A stretch of DNA of 17,586 nucleotides from Lachnospiraceae bacterium (GCA_024699595.1 JAILPG010000210.1:1-17586), one strand, 5' to 3'; shown: positions 7,445 to 15,530, counted from the stretch's first letter. Notes: generated from the letters alone by a model not told the origin. Made by a program: numbers and translations.

Positions 7445-9787
7445 ATGAAATCCATACAGACAAAGATCGTACTGATAATCACGCTTATAATGATAGTCGT
7501 TACCCTGTCCTTTGGCTATATCGCTTCCACACGGACCACGAGGATACTTGACGAAGATTCAAACCGCATCTTAAGCCTTACCGTAGACCAAAGCTACCGC
7601 GACATGGAGGCAATACTTGGCTCCGTTGAGCAGTCTGTGGGAACTATCTGCAACTACGCCGATAAACGCGCCGAGACCTACGAAAATTTCCTGACCGACG
7701 AGACCGAGAGACAGAAATTTAACTACGATGTTTCCGAGCTTGGAAAGAGCATAGCCGAAAACACACCGGGTGCGATGTCCGTGTATCTGCGCTATGACCC
7801 GGAAGAATTCGGCCCTACAGAAGGATTCTGGTATACGATCGATATCGATGACGGATCATGGGATTATACCGAGCCCACCGACATGAGCCTCTATGATAAG
7901 GATGATCTCGAGCATGTGGGATGGTATTACATTCCGATGGAAAACGGAGAGCCGTTATGGATGAATCCCTATTATAATGAGAATCTCGGGATCGACATGA
8001 TATCCTATATCATACCTTATTATCATGACGGCCATACCGTGGGAGTCATAGGAATGGACATAGATATCAGTCTCTTACGTGACTTTACGGCAAACATCAA
8101 GCTGTATGACAGCGGAAGGGCTTTCCTTGTCTCTTCCCAGGGCGACATCATCTTCCATTTCGACTATCCCGAAGGCGTTAGCAGCAAGGATCTGACCGAC
8201 AATCTGATGCCCTTTGTAAACAGCGTTTTGCAGAATCCTGTCGATACGGTACAGACTGTCACAGGGATCGATGGCGTCACACGAAAGATCCTTATGAAAA
8301 AGCTCAGAAACGGCATGATCCTGGGCCTGAATGCCGCTGTTGACGAGATCAACGTTCCACAGGGGACACTTACGAAAAATCTGATCTTTGTATCGCTTCT
8401 CATACTCGTGATGGCAATAGGCATAGGTCTTGCTTTTATAAGGACCGTTATAGCGCCTCTCAAGCGGATGACGCAGATCGCCGAACGCTATGCAGGCGGC
8501 GATTACAGCGAAAAGATAACCACCGACACAAACGACGAGATAGGGATCCTGTCCCATTCGCTGCAGACCATGTCGACTTCGCTTACGGAACAGATAGAGA
8601 TAGCGGATGCGGCCAACCAGGCCAAGAGTATCTTCCTTGCAAATATGTCCCACGAGATACGTACTCCAATCAATGCGATCCTCGGATTTGACGAAATGAT
8701 CCTTCGCGAGACCGAAGAGGAATCGACCAGAGTATATGCTTCAACCATCAAGGGAAGCGGACAGACACTCCTTGCGCTCGTAAACGAGATCCTGGATTTT
8801 TCAAAGATCGAGTCCGGAAAGCTCGAGATCGTTCCCGTCGAATATGAAACGGCAACGCTACTAAACGATATCCTGAATATGATCGAATTCAGGGCCAGGG
8901 AAAAAAATCTTAAGATAATCCATGACATAGACGGCGCCATCCCCGTAAGGCTTCTGGGCGACGACATACGCCTGCGCGAGATACTCACAAACCTCTTGAC
9001 CAACGCGGTCAAATACACGGAAAAAGGCAGTATCACGCTTACCGTAAAGAAACTGTCCTCGGATGGATCCACCGTACGCCTGCATGTTTCCATAAAAGAT
9101 ACGGGAAGAGGCATAAAGGAAGAGGACAGGGAACATCTGTGGGATTCGTTCCAGAGACTTGATGAAAAACACAACCGCGGTATCGAAGGGACAGGCTTAG
9201 GGCTTGCGATCACGCACAAATACATCGGGCTTATGGGAAGCAGTCTTGAGCTTGACAGTGAGTACGGCCACGGTTCCGACTTCTGGTTCGATATCGATCA
9301 GGAGATACTTGATGCAGAGCCCATAGGCGACTTTGAAAAAGCACGCATAAACTTCCAGAAGCCCGTCGAAGTCTACAAGGAAGGCTTTGCAGCACCGGGT
9401 GCCCATATCCTCCTTGTGGATGACGTTAACGTTAACCTTGTAGTGATAAAGGGCCTCCTTAAGAACTCAAAGATTAACATAGATACCGCAACAAGCGGTA
9501 AAGAGGCCATTGAAAAAATGAGGAAGAACACCTATGACATCGTCTTTCTCGATCATATGATGCCCGAAATGGACGGTATCGAGACCCTCTCTCTCATACA
9601 GGAAGATCCCGATATACAAAATGAGGGCGTGCCCATAATAGCTCTCACAGCAAACGCTGTTTCAGACGCCGAAAAGATGTATACTGATCATGGATTCACG
9701 GATTATCTCAGCAAGCCCGTCATCCCGTCAATGCTTGAGGAGTTGCTGATAAAATACCTGCCGGATGAAAAGATCCTTAATATATAA
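7445..9787 (+). CDS. Hybrid sensor histidine kinase/response regulator (dCache-HAMP-HisKA-HATPase-REC)
   Basis: This 780-residue membrane kinase should detect an extracellular signal and relay phosphate internally. It has TM1 at about residues 8-28, an extracellular dCache domain at about 35-300 (VGWYYIPMENGEPLWMNPYY and a VGVIGMDIDI strand), TM2 at about 313-334, and HAMP at about 335-385. HisKA has the phospho-accepting H403 in MSHEIRTP. The ATPase domain has an N-box near 514-523 and glycine boxes DTGRGI and GTGLGLAI. The C-terminal receiver (about 653-775) has acidic residues D659/D660, phospho-acceptor D703 in FLDHMMPEMDG, and K757 in LSKP. All catalytic residues look intact. There is no Hpt or DNA-binding output domain and no response-regulator gene alongside, so the downstream partner is unknown. 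GGAGG lies 7 nt before the ATG. The next gene starts 67 bp downstream on the same strand and may be co-transcribed. Confidence 0.95.
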   Translation: MKSIQTKIVLIITLIMIVVTLSFGYIASTRTTRILDEDSNRILSLTVDQSYRDMEAILGSVEQSVGTICNYADKRAETYENFLTDETERQKFNYDVSELGKSIAENTPGAMSVYLRYDPEEFGPTEGFWYTIDIDDGSWDYTEPTDMSLYDKDDLEHVGWYYIPMENGEPLWMNPYYNENLGIDMISYIIPYYHDGHTVGVIGMDIDISLLRDFTANIKLYDSGRAFLVSSQGDIIFHFDYPEGVSSKDLTDNLMPFVNSVLQNPVDTVQTVTGIDGVTRKILMKKLRNGMILGLNAAVDEINVPQGTLTKNLIFVSLLILVMAIGIGLAFIRTVIAPLKRMTQIAERYAGGDYSEKITTDTNDEIGILSHSLQTMSTSLTEQIEIADAANQAKSIFLANMSHEIRTPINAILGFDEMILRETEEESTRVYASTIKGSGQTLLALVNEILDFSKIESGKLEIVPVEYETATLLNDILNMIEFRAREKNLKIIHDIDGAIPVRLLGDDIRLREILTNLLTNAVKYTEKGSITLTVKKLSSDGSTVRLHVSIKDTGRGIKEEDREHLWDSFQRLDEKHNRGIEGTGLGLAITHKYIGLMGSSLELDSEYGHGSDFWFDIDQEILDAEPIGDFEKARINFQKPVEVYKEGFAAPGAHILLVDDVNVNLVVIKGLLKNSKINIDTATSGKEAIEKMRKNTYDIVFLDHMMPEMDGIETLSLIQEDPDIQNEGVPIIALTANAVSDAEKMYTDHGFTDYLSKPVIPSMLEELLIKYLPDEKILNI

Positions 9788-9854
9788 CATTTTTGCAATT
9801 CTTTACTATATCAGAATGAGAGGATCGGATCGAAGAATGAAAAAAAGGACCGGA

Positions 9855-11477
9855 ATGAAAAAAATAAGTGCGATAATCATCACCGTTTTACTGGCCGCAG
9901 TACTTGCAGGCTTTGCAAACAATCCAAAAAACACGGAAACAGATTCGAATACAGCTGGAAAACCAAAGAAGGTCTCAGAATCAGGAGATTCTTCCGTCAC
10001 ACCCGCCGGCAAGTGGATCCTTACGGAAATAAGCACAGAAGATGTGACGCTTGATAAGGCGGAATTAAAAAAACGCGACCTGGAAGTGACCCTCTATCTG
10101 CTCTCAAATGGCACAGGAACGGTTAAAATGGCCGATGAATCCGATTCTCTTACCTGGGATGAAGAAAACGTATATCTTGACGGCAGTCCGTCGAAGATCA
10201 TATCGCTGACCAAAGATGAACTCCGTCTCGAGGATGACGCTGCCAGAATGATCTTTACCAGGGACTCATCTGACAAAAATACAAAGGGCGATACAAAGGA
10301 CACTACAAAGACAGATAAAAAACAGAACGATAAGAAGAACGATACTAAGAACGACACTAAGACAGATAAAAAACAGAACGATAAGAAGAACGATACAAAG
10401 ACAGATAAAAAGCAGAGCGATAAGGAGAACGACACAAAGAACACTACCAAAACAGATAAAACAACGACAGAAAAAGACAAAACAGATAAAAAGGATAAAA
10501 AACAGACCGAAGATACCAAAAAAGATTCCAATGTAAAGACCGATAAGAAAAAATCAGATGTGAAAACATCCGCCGTACAGGATTCCTCCGTACAGATCCG
10601 TCCCACGGAAGCTCAGGAAGTGAAGCTTGAAACCTACAAAGACCCCGACGGGCTGTTTACGATGAAGATCCCTTCGGGATGGAAGGTTACCACAAATACC
10701 GACGAATACTCATATGTCCAGTACGGTATCACCGTTACGGATAAGAACCATCCCGAGCGCTGCATAGAGGTAAAGCTTAATTATTACGGATGGATCGATC
10801 AGAACGTTGCAGCCGACGGCCCGATGTACGGCGGTAATGACCTGTGGATACCTCAAGCAACCACAGAAGGTTTCTTTGAGGGCTGGCTGTCGTGGAGAGG
10901 GGAAGATTTTTCCCTGATAGAAAATCTCGGCAAGGCGGACGGCGGAGATCTGCTTCACGCAACGGTAAAGGATTCCTTAGGCAAAGAACGCGAGGGCCTG
11001 TTCAGTGCGGTTGTCTTCACCGTGGGTGAACAGATAATGTTTGGAAGAAACCTCGGACAGGTCTGGGCAGAAAATATACGCAGCATATCCGCATCGCCCG
11101 GAGAATTCACGGACTGGCAGCCGGTATTAAACGAAAGCCTCGCTTCCCTTCAGTTCTCAGATCAGTTCTGGAAATTAAGGACAAACGAATGGAACCGGGT
11201 CAACCAGACGGCTGCCCAGATATCACAGTCCTTTAACAATATCTCCGATCAGGTGATGTCGTCATGGGAAAAAAGGCAAAGCTCCTACGACATCCGCATG
11301 CAGGAACAGAGCGATGCAACTCTTGGTTATGAAAGGATAGTGGATACTAAGACCGGTGAGACATACCGCGCAGAGACCGGCTTTTTAGACGGCTATCAGG
11401 GAACCAGATACAAGAACGTGGAAAGCGGTTCGGATCTTTATAATCAGGCCGTTTCGGGATATCTGTACACTCCCTAG
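9855..11477 (+). CDS. Exported protein with Lys-rich repeat linker and PsbP/DUF1795-like domain
   Basis: The 540-residue product begins with a clear signal sequence (MKKISAIIITVLLAAVLAGF). A small beta-rich domain follows at about residues 48-138 (GKWILTEI...NGTGTVK...LTWDEE), like the lipocalin-type domains of Lachnospiraceae exported proteins. Then come a Lys/Thr/Asp/Asn-rich repeat linker (about 141-236) and a domain beginning DPDGLFTMKIPSGWKV (about residue 259), similar to PsbP/DUF1795-type folds. The C-terminus is Gln/Ser-rich with a conserved-looking GYERIVDTKTGETYRAETG segment. The signal sequence ends in LAGF-A where a lipoprotein would have LAGC-A; the codon is TTT at 9912-9914, one base from TGT. 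The start at 9855 is preferred because AAAGGA lies 5 nt upstream; ATG 9837 would add six residues. Function is unknown. It may be co-transcribed with the kinase upstream. Confidence 0.75.
   Translation: MKKISAIIITVLLAAVLAGFANNPKNTETDSNTAGKPKKVSESGDSSVTPAGKWILTEISTEDVTLDKAELKKRDLEVTLYLLSNGTGTVKMADESDSLTWDEENVYLDGSPSKIISLTKDELRLEDDAARMIFTRDSSDKNTKGDTKDTTKTDKKQNDKKNDTKNDTKTDKKQNDKKNDTKTDKKQSDKENDTKNTTKTDKTTTEKDKTDKKDKKQTEDTKKDSNVKTDKKKSDVKTSAVQDSSVQIRPTEAQEVKLETYKDPDGLFTMKIPSGWKVTTNTDEYSYVQYGITVTDKNHPERCIEVKLNYYGWIDQNVAADGPMYGGNDLWIPQATTEGFFEGWLSWRGEDFSLIENLGKADGGDLLHATVKDSLGKEREGLFSAVVFTVGEQIMFGRNLGQVWAENIRSISASPGEFTDWQPVLNESLASLQFSDQFWKLRTNEWNRVNQTAAQISQSFNNISDQVMSSWEKRQSSYDIRMQEQSDATLGYERIVDTKTGETYRAETGFLDGYQGTRYKNVESGSDLYNQAVSGYLYTP
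10308..10440 (+). repeat. In-frame DNA repeats coding for the Lys-rich linker
   Basis: The motif AAGACAGATAAAAA recurs at 10308, 10359 and 10398, spaced 51 and 39 bp (17 and 13 codons). It is followed each time by close variants of CAGAACGATAAGAAGAACGA. The peptide pattern is TKTDKKQ(N/S)DK(K/E)NDTK. All spacings are multiples of three, so copy-number change keeps the reading frame. Looser TDK/KKD repeats continue to about 10560. The linker probably extends the exported domain across the cell wall. Confidence 0.85.
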
Positions 11478-11498
11478 CCTAACAGCTTTCGCTATTTT

Positions 11499-11555
11499 AC
11501 ATTTTATGGTTGACAAGAGACAATAAAATGTGTCCAATAAACGCGCACATTTTAT
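11499..11555. repeat. Three CATTTTAT motifs that can form two exclusive hairpins
   Basis: ACATTTTAT (11499-11507), ATAAAATGTG (11523-11532) and CACATTTTAT (11546-11555) lie just downstream of the 11477 stop. The middle copy can pair with the first (9 bp, 15-nt loop) or the last (10 bp, 13-nt loop). A TTGACA (11510-11515) sits in the first loop, but no good -10 box lies at 17 bp. No T-tract follows either hairpin. Confidence 0.5.
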
Positions 11556-11615
11556 CGAATATTTGTTCTCCAATAGTCGTATAAAAAAATCTTATCATCC
11601 GTAATGTGAATGTGA

Positions 11616-11756
11616 AAAATCTACCCAATCAAATCTTTTCATAACGATTTTTCATATGAAGACAGTGATTTGCCCTCAGAGTACCACGATATAATCAAGA
11701 AGATGTTGAACCGTGTCACTTATAGACTCACGATGCAAAAACAAGTGTACAGGTAA
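11616..11756 (+). pseudogene. Possible gene remnant, unidentified
   Basis: A frame without an early start codon runs 46 codons to TAA, then TGA. Its translation contains a protein-like stretch, EDSDLPSEYHDIIKKMLNRV then TYRLT, with amphipathic helix character. It is preceded by closely spaced in-frame stops, and the frame is not continued downstream. It could be a degraded coding remnant, or chance. No family was identified. Confidence 0.2.
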
Positions 11757-11864
11757 TGAGCGATTGAAATTGGAAGTGATGAGTAAAGCAGCGCCTCGTC
11801 TGCTAACGGAGAACAACGGCTGGAGCTTTACAAAAGGTATAGTATTGCTGCCAAAAAGAGAATC

Positions 11865-14465
11865 TTACAATCTCAGGGCATCTTCATATGTCTTAAGATC
11901 ATTCTCTACAGTCTCAAACAGCGGATCGTCACTGTCAAATGCCCTCTTCATCACAACATATGCATCTTTACAGTGATCATATGCGCTCTTGTCATCCCCA
12001 CTGCAGTGGAAGATCCATGCGAGATTTATCCTGCCCATAACAGAGTTGCGGGAATCGGGACCGTTTTTTCTAAGCGATCTTTGACATGCATCTTCAAGTA
12101 AATCCTTAGCCTGATCAAATGCACCCAGATCATTAAACATTAATCCCATTTCCATGAGCAGGACTATCACCGCATCATCATCTTCTCCAAAAACGCTTTC
12201 AGCGCCGTTTATGAGCATATTATATATATTTATCCGGGTCTTAGGTTCCATCTTTTCAAGATCTTCGCAAAGATCATTATAGATCTTTCCGTAAATGCTG
12301 TCCGTAAGATCGTCGTCAGATCCGAGCCCTTCACTGCATATAGTTAACAGATTTATATATGTCGCATATTTGACCAAAAGATCATCATTTTCATCAGCCA
12401 GTTCTGCTATATCGATAATTGAATTCAAAGTTCTTATCGTGTCGGGGTTATCACGTCCTAAAAGCTTTACCCTTTTAAGAAAAACTTCTCTTATCATTTG
12501 CATTGCGTCATTGTACCTGCCGGTCCTAAACAGGCAGTCCGCGATATATCTGAGTGTATTCAGACATTCGGGATGGTCTTTTCCCAATAATTTTAATCTT
12601 ATATTATATGACTCTGTCAAACGATCTAGCGCTTCCGGGTAGTCACCGATCCCGATATATGAATATCCGATATTATGGAGGACCGTTGCAGTCTGTATGC
12701 TGTTCTGCCCATATACTTTTTTATCAGATTCAAGTACTTTTTTCTGTATGCCAAGAGCATCCGCAAATCTGCCCACGCGCTGATATGTAAGAGACATCTC
12801 ACCAAGAACATTCAGGGTATGTAAATGATCTTCACCGTAACGGTCACATCTCTCGCTGTAGATATCATTATAGATCTCCATTGCACTGTCATAATCCTTT
12901 AAAAGAGTCATATTGTATGCCATATTCATTCTCAGGCTCTGGAGTCTGGTTTTTCCTTCGGTCTGAAGCATACAGTCATATAATCTCTTCTGGATCTCAA
13001 GAGATCTCTCAGGATTTCCGAGATCCGTTTCTATTTCCGAAATGGTATGCAAAATTTGCCGTGATACAGCAGAATCCTCTCCAAACGCAATGTTTGACAT
13101 ATTAAGGGCACCTTCAGCAAGTCTCAGTGCCGATCTTAATTCCCCACCCATTTTCCGGTCGAGCGCAATTTCTCTGTACAGATCAATAAACACTGCCGAA
13201 TCTGTGCCAAATACATTTTGGGAAGCATTCATTGCTCTTTCGTGATAGTCTTCAGCGGACCCAAGATCGCCTGCTTCACGATACATCTCTCCAAGTTCCG
13301 TCATTTCCTTAATGACTTTTTCATCCGATCCGCCAAAAAGCTCCGTCATGCGGTCGACTGCTTTTTGTTTCCAGTCAAGAGATATCTGAAGATCGGGTTC
13401 TGCAGACTTTCCAAAAAGATACATATTACTCAAGGTAAGCATGGCTTCATAGGACCCGTTTTCAGCGGATCTTTTCATGAGTTCAAAGCCAAGATCCCTG
13501 TTAATTTCAACATCTATTCCGTCAAGATATGCTCTGCCGATAAGATATATATGCTCCGGATCATCCTTTTTTTCGTTGTTAATGGCATCACTGATCCTGC
13601 TTGGGAAAGCACGTTTAAACTCATCCGGATCTTCAAATCTCAAAGGCTCATCAATTCCCTCAAACATCTTAAAAAGCAGTGAACGATCTGTTGATACCAT
13701 TTCGATCGGAACAACCTTTTTGCCGTTTACTACGGCATCCGGATATTCATGAGTCTGCACGTAATTTACTTCATTCACGATATTTGGCGTGACAAGAAGC
13801 AGTACAAAACTGCTCTTTTCAAGCATCTTTTTAATGGTAGCGTTGTATTCCTCACCCGGTGTCAGATATTCGTCATACCAGATGGAAATATCCGAACATC
13901 CCGGTATCGAATGGATCATCCGCATCAGTTCATTGGCATATCTGCGGTCTTTTTTCCGATAGCTCAGAAAAACATAAAAGTCAAATTCCTCACGCACACG
14001 TCCTGCTAACTCACCACCGGCTAGCAGGCCGTCCAGATAATGCTTAAGCTTGCTTTCAAAACTGACGACGGTATCATCCGAAGGATCGGGAGCCAGATAA
14101 TGTATCCTTCCAAACCTTGTTTTATACAGATCTGCTAGTCCCGGTTCCATTCTAAGAGGCAGTACAGGCACCCCTTTCTTAAGAGCATACTTAACATCCT
14201 CATCCATCGCGGGATTTGGCTCAGTCAGAAGTTTATATGTAACGGGGATTACAAACAGATTGGACTGTTCTATGATAAACTGCACATCTTCATCCAAAGG
14301 CGCATTTATATATTCTTTATGAACGATGACGCAGTCGATCGCAGAAAAGAGTATGTCCTTTATCCTTTCGAACAATTCACTGTCATCCGGATGGCAGGTA
14401 AAATAGATCCTCGGCCATTCATCTTTAGGAATAACATTCTCTTTGGTTATATACATCCATCCCAT
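11865..14465 (-). CDS. TIR-domain protein with Sel1 and tetratricopeptide repeats
   Basis: The 866-residue cytoplasmic protein has no signal peptide or membrane helix. Residues about 161-260 form a TIR domain: FDFYVFLSYRKKDRRYANEL, then IWYDEYLTPGEEY, then SSFVLLLVTPNIV. E199 in WYDE aligns with the catalytic glutamate of TIR NADases such as SARM1. Residues about 19-148 (IYFTCHPDD...SNLFVIPVTYKLL...MDEDVKYALKKGVPVLPL) look like a second, degenerate TIR-like domain without an obvious equivalent glutamate. A Sel1 repeat lies at about 305-353. From about 375 to 860 there are roughly ten 42-residue TPRs of kinesin-light-chain type (GxDHPxTLxxL pattern). TIR-TPR proteins of this form are common in gut Clostridia; roles are mostly unproven, with NAD cleavage and defence plausible. 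The ribosome binding site is weak (AGAGA). The nucleoside phosphorylase gene ends 57 bp upstream on the same strand, suggesting an operon. By eye its codon use is more AT-rich than its left neighbours. Confidence 0.88.
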   Translation of the reverse strand: MGWMYITKENVIPKDEWPRIYFTCHPDDSELFERIKDILFSAIDCVIVHKEYINAPLDEDVQFIIEQSNLFVIPVTYKLLTEPNPAMDEDVKYALKKGVPVLPLRMEPGLADLYKTRFGRIHYLAPDPSDDTVVSFESKLKHYLDGLLAGGELAGRVREEFDFYVFLSYRKKDRRYANELMRMIHSIPGCSDISIWYDEYLTPGEEYNATIKKMLEKSSFVLLLVTPNIVNEVNYVQTHEYPDAVVNGKKVVPIEMVSTDRSLLFKMFEGIDEPLRFEDPDEFKRAFPSRISDAINNEKKDDPEHIYLIGRAYLDGIDVEINRDLGFELMKRSAENGSYEAMLTLSNMYLFGKSAEPDLQISLDWKQKAVDRMTELFGGSDEKVIKEMTELGEMYREAGDLGSAEDYHERAMNASQNVFGTDSAVFIDLYREIALDRKMGGELRSALRLAEGALNMSNIAFGEDSAVSRQILHTISEIETDLGNPERSLEIQKRLYDCMLQTEGKTRLQSLRMNMAYNMTLLKDYDSAMEIYNDIYSERCDRYGEDHLHTLNVLGEMSLTYQRVGRFADALGIQKKVLESDKKVYGQNSIQTATVLHNIGYSYIGIGDYPEALDRLTESYNIRLKLLGKDHPECLNTLRYIADCLFRTGRYNDAMQMIREVFLKRVKLLGRDNPDTIRTLNSIIDIAELADENDDLLVKYATYINLLTICSEGLGSDDDLTDSIYGKIYNDLCEDLEKMEPKTRINIYNMLINGAESVFGEDDDAVIVLLMEMGLMFNDLGAFDQAKDLLEDACQRSLRKNGPDSRNSVMGRINLAWIFHCSGDDKSAYDHCKDAYVVMKRAFDSDDPLFETVENDLKTYEDALRL

Positions 14466-14522
14466 ATGATCATCTCTGTATTTGTATTTGAATACTTTAA
14501 TTCGTGTATCATCATCTGCGAT

Positions 14523-15278
14523 CTAAGAAACATGATCAGCAAGAGCCAGTGCTATATCAAAATGCCCGACATCATGCTGGCCGCCGTTTCGGTAATCCAG
14601 TCCTCGCTCATCCCATTCAGGAGCGTCAAGCAGATCGCCGCCTGTAAAGAACGCATACAGTTCCAGTCCCCTGAAAGTACACAATGCCTGTACTCCGGCG
14701 CATTCCATCTCAACGGAAATGCAGCCGTCCGCCTTACGTTTTTCAAAGTTGTTTCTCGTCTCCCGGTAAAACGAATCGGTAGTCCATGTTTTGCCGGTCA
14801 CATACGGTATGCCGTTTTTTTCCATAAAACCTGCAACAACAGATGAATTCGGTATATCTATATAATCCGATGCGGGCGCGTAATGGTAGGAGGTCCCTTC
14901 GTCACGATACGCCTCCGTGGGAACCATTACTCTTCCATGAGCGATCTCCTTATCAAGACACCCTGCTCCGCCAAACAAAATGAATTTTCTGCATTTCAGT
15001 TCGCCTGTGATATCTTCTATCAGACCTGTGGTTATGGGGGCCCCGACGTAAGTCTTATAGAATGCAAATCTCTTGTTGTTTTTCTCGATCAGATAAACCG
15101 GCGTTCTGCCCGTGGCACACCAGAGAGAAGCTATCTCCCCGCTTGTATATGTCTCTGCCACGCTTTTTTCGATCTCGTACGAAAAAGTGATGATGCAGGC
15201 ATCCACTTCGGGCGCGTCTTCCTTTACGGCCGGATTGATTATCGCCGGGGATAAATTATCAAAAGAATCTGTGATCAT
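14523..15278 (-). CDS. Nucleoside phosphorylase (PNP/UDP phosphorylase family)
   Basis: The 251-residue cytoplasmic enzyme belongs to the PNP_UDP_1 (COG2820-like) family, which splits nucleosides with phosphate, or hydrolyses them in some members, to base and ribose-1-phosphate. Family signatures are KFILFGGAGCLDKEIAHGRV (about residues 98-117), the substrate-binding VPTEAYRDEGTSYHY segment, and the SVEMEC motif at about 188-193, where E190 and E192 fit the ribose-binding VEME motif. GGDLLDAPEWDER follows with the region of the catalytic acid. The start at 15278 is set by AGGGAG 7 nt upstream; the open frame extends 25 codons further to 15353 but lacks a good signal. Substrate (uridine, purine, or nicotinamide riboside) cannot be read from sequence. 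It is upstream of, and probably co-transcribed with, the TIR-TPR gene; it is divergent from the transporter. Confidence 0.85.
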   Translation of the reverse strand: MITDSFDNLSPAIINPAVKEDAPEVDACIITFSYEIEKSVAETYTSGEIASLWCATGRTPVYLIEKNNKRFAFYKTYVGAPITTGLIEDITGELKCRKFILFGGAGCLDKEIAHGRVMVPTEAYRDEGTSYHYAPASDYIDIPNSSVVAGFMEKNGIPYVTGKTWTTDSFYRETRNNFEKRKADGCISVEMECAGVQALCTFRGLELYAFFTGGDLLDAPEWDERGLDYRNGGQHDVGHFDIALALADHVS

Positions 15279-15285
15279 AGTATTT

Positions 15286-15291
15286 CTCCCT
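15286..15291 (-). promoter_or_regulatory. Shine-Dalgarno AGGGAG that decides the start at 15278
   Basis: The minus strand reads AGGGAG, 7 nt, then ATG at 15278. It favours this start over the longer open frame to 15353. Confidence 0.7.
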
Positions 15292-15373
15292 GAAAAATGA
15301 ATAAATATTATGTCTGCGCATGTCCGGACGGAACCCAATTCATAAAACCACACAGACTCGCAAATTGCTCTTT

Positions 15374-15408
15374 ATCTTACGGAAGCGAAAAACCGCTTCC
15401 CGTAAGAT
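15374..15408. promoter_or_regulatory. Large imperfect hairpin in the divergent intergenic region
   Basis: ATCTTACGGAAGCG (15374-15387) and CGCTTCCCGTAAGAT (15394-15408) pair over 14 bp with a single-base bulge and a 6-nt loop (AAAAAC). Neither side has a T-tract, and no gene ends nearby, since the phosphorylase and transporter genes point away from it. It may be a palindromic operator, a leader structure or an insulator between divergent units. Confidence 0.55.
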
Positions 15409-15436
15409 ATATTATAACATGAAAATGTCTTCACTC

Positions 15437-15465
15437 TTGCCATCCCGATTTTTTGCGGGTATATA
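15437..15465 (+). promoter_or_regulatory. Candidate promoter of the NSS transporter gene
   Basis: TTGCCA (15437-15442; five of six -35 bases) is followed after 17 bp by TATATA (15460-15465) within a longer TATATATATAG run. The transporter ATG lies 65 bp beyond the -10 box. Confidence 0.45.
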
Positions 15466-15530
15466 TATAGATGATGTCCGGGTAAAAAACCGTGCATCAC
15501 GACTGTTTTTTGAAAGGCTGGATTATTGTC

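Larger units (their letters stand above)
11478..11864. other. 387-bp gene-free region between convergent genes
   Basis: The exported-protein gene (plus) and the TIR-TPR gene (minus) converge here. The region holds the CATTTTAT hairpin cluster (11499-11555), a second inverted repeat TGAAAAATC / GATTTTTCA (11613-11621, 11646-11654), and a possible gene remnant (11616-11756). No clear intrinsic terminator was found for either convergent gene. By eye it is more AT-rich than the genes to its left. A plus-strand reading frame at 11713-11976 runs into the antisense of the TIR-TPR gene and has no good ribosome binding site, so it is not called. Confidence 0.6.

Noticed and set aside
8503..9225. 240-codon minus-strand ORF across the kinase
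   Set aside because: It lies fully antisense to the HisKA/ATPase region and has the Ser-rich composition of a shadow frame.
10094..10606. Minus-strand ORF rich in Phe/Leu/Ser/Val, like a membrane protein
   Set aside because: It is the complement of the Lys/Asp/Thr linker, which yields hydrophobic codons automatically.
11556..11569. LexA/SOS-box-like site, CGAAT-N4-GTTCT
   Set aside because: It matches 8 of 10 positions of the Gram-positive consensus, but no gene starts next to it on either strand, so it is likely chance.
11713..11976. Plus-strand ORF of 87 codons
   Set aside because: Its second half is antisense to the end of the TIR-TPR gene, it has no good ribosome binding site, and its peptide shows no family features.
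14484..14501. GTATTTGAATAC near-palindrome between the phosphorylase and TIR genes as an operator
   Set aside because: It is short and AT-rich with no promoter boxes around it; the two genes look co-transcribed, so I did not call it.
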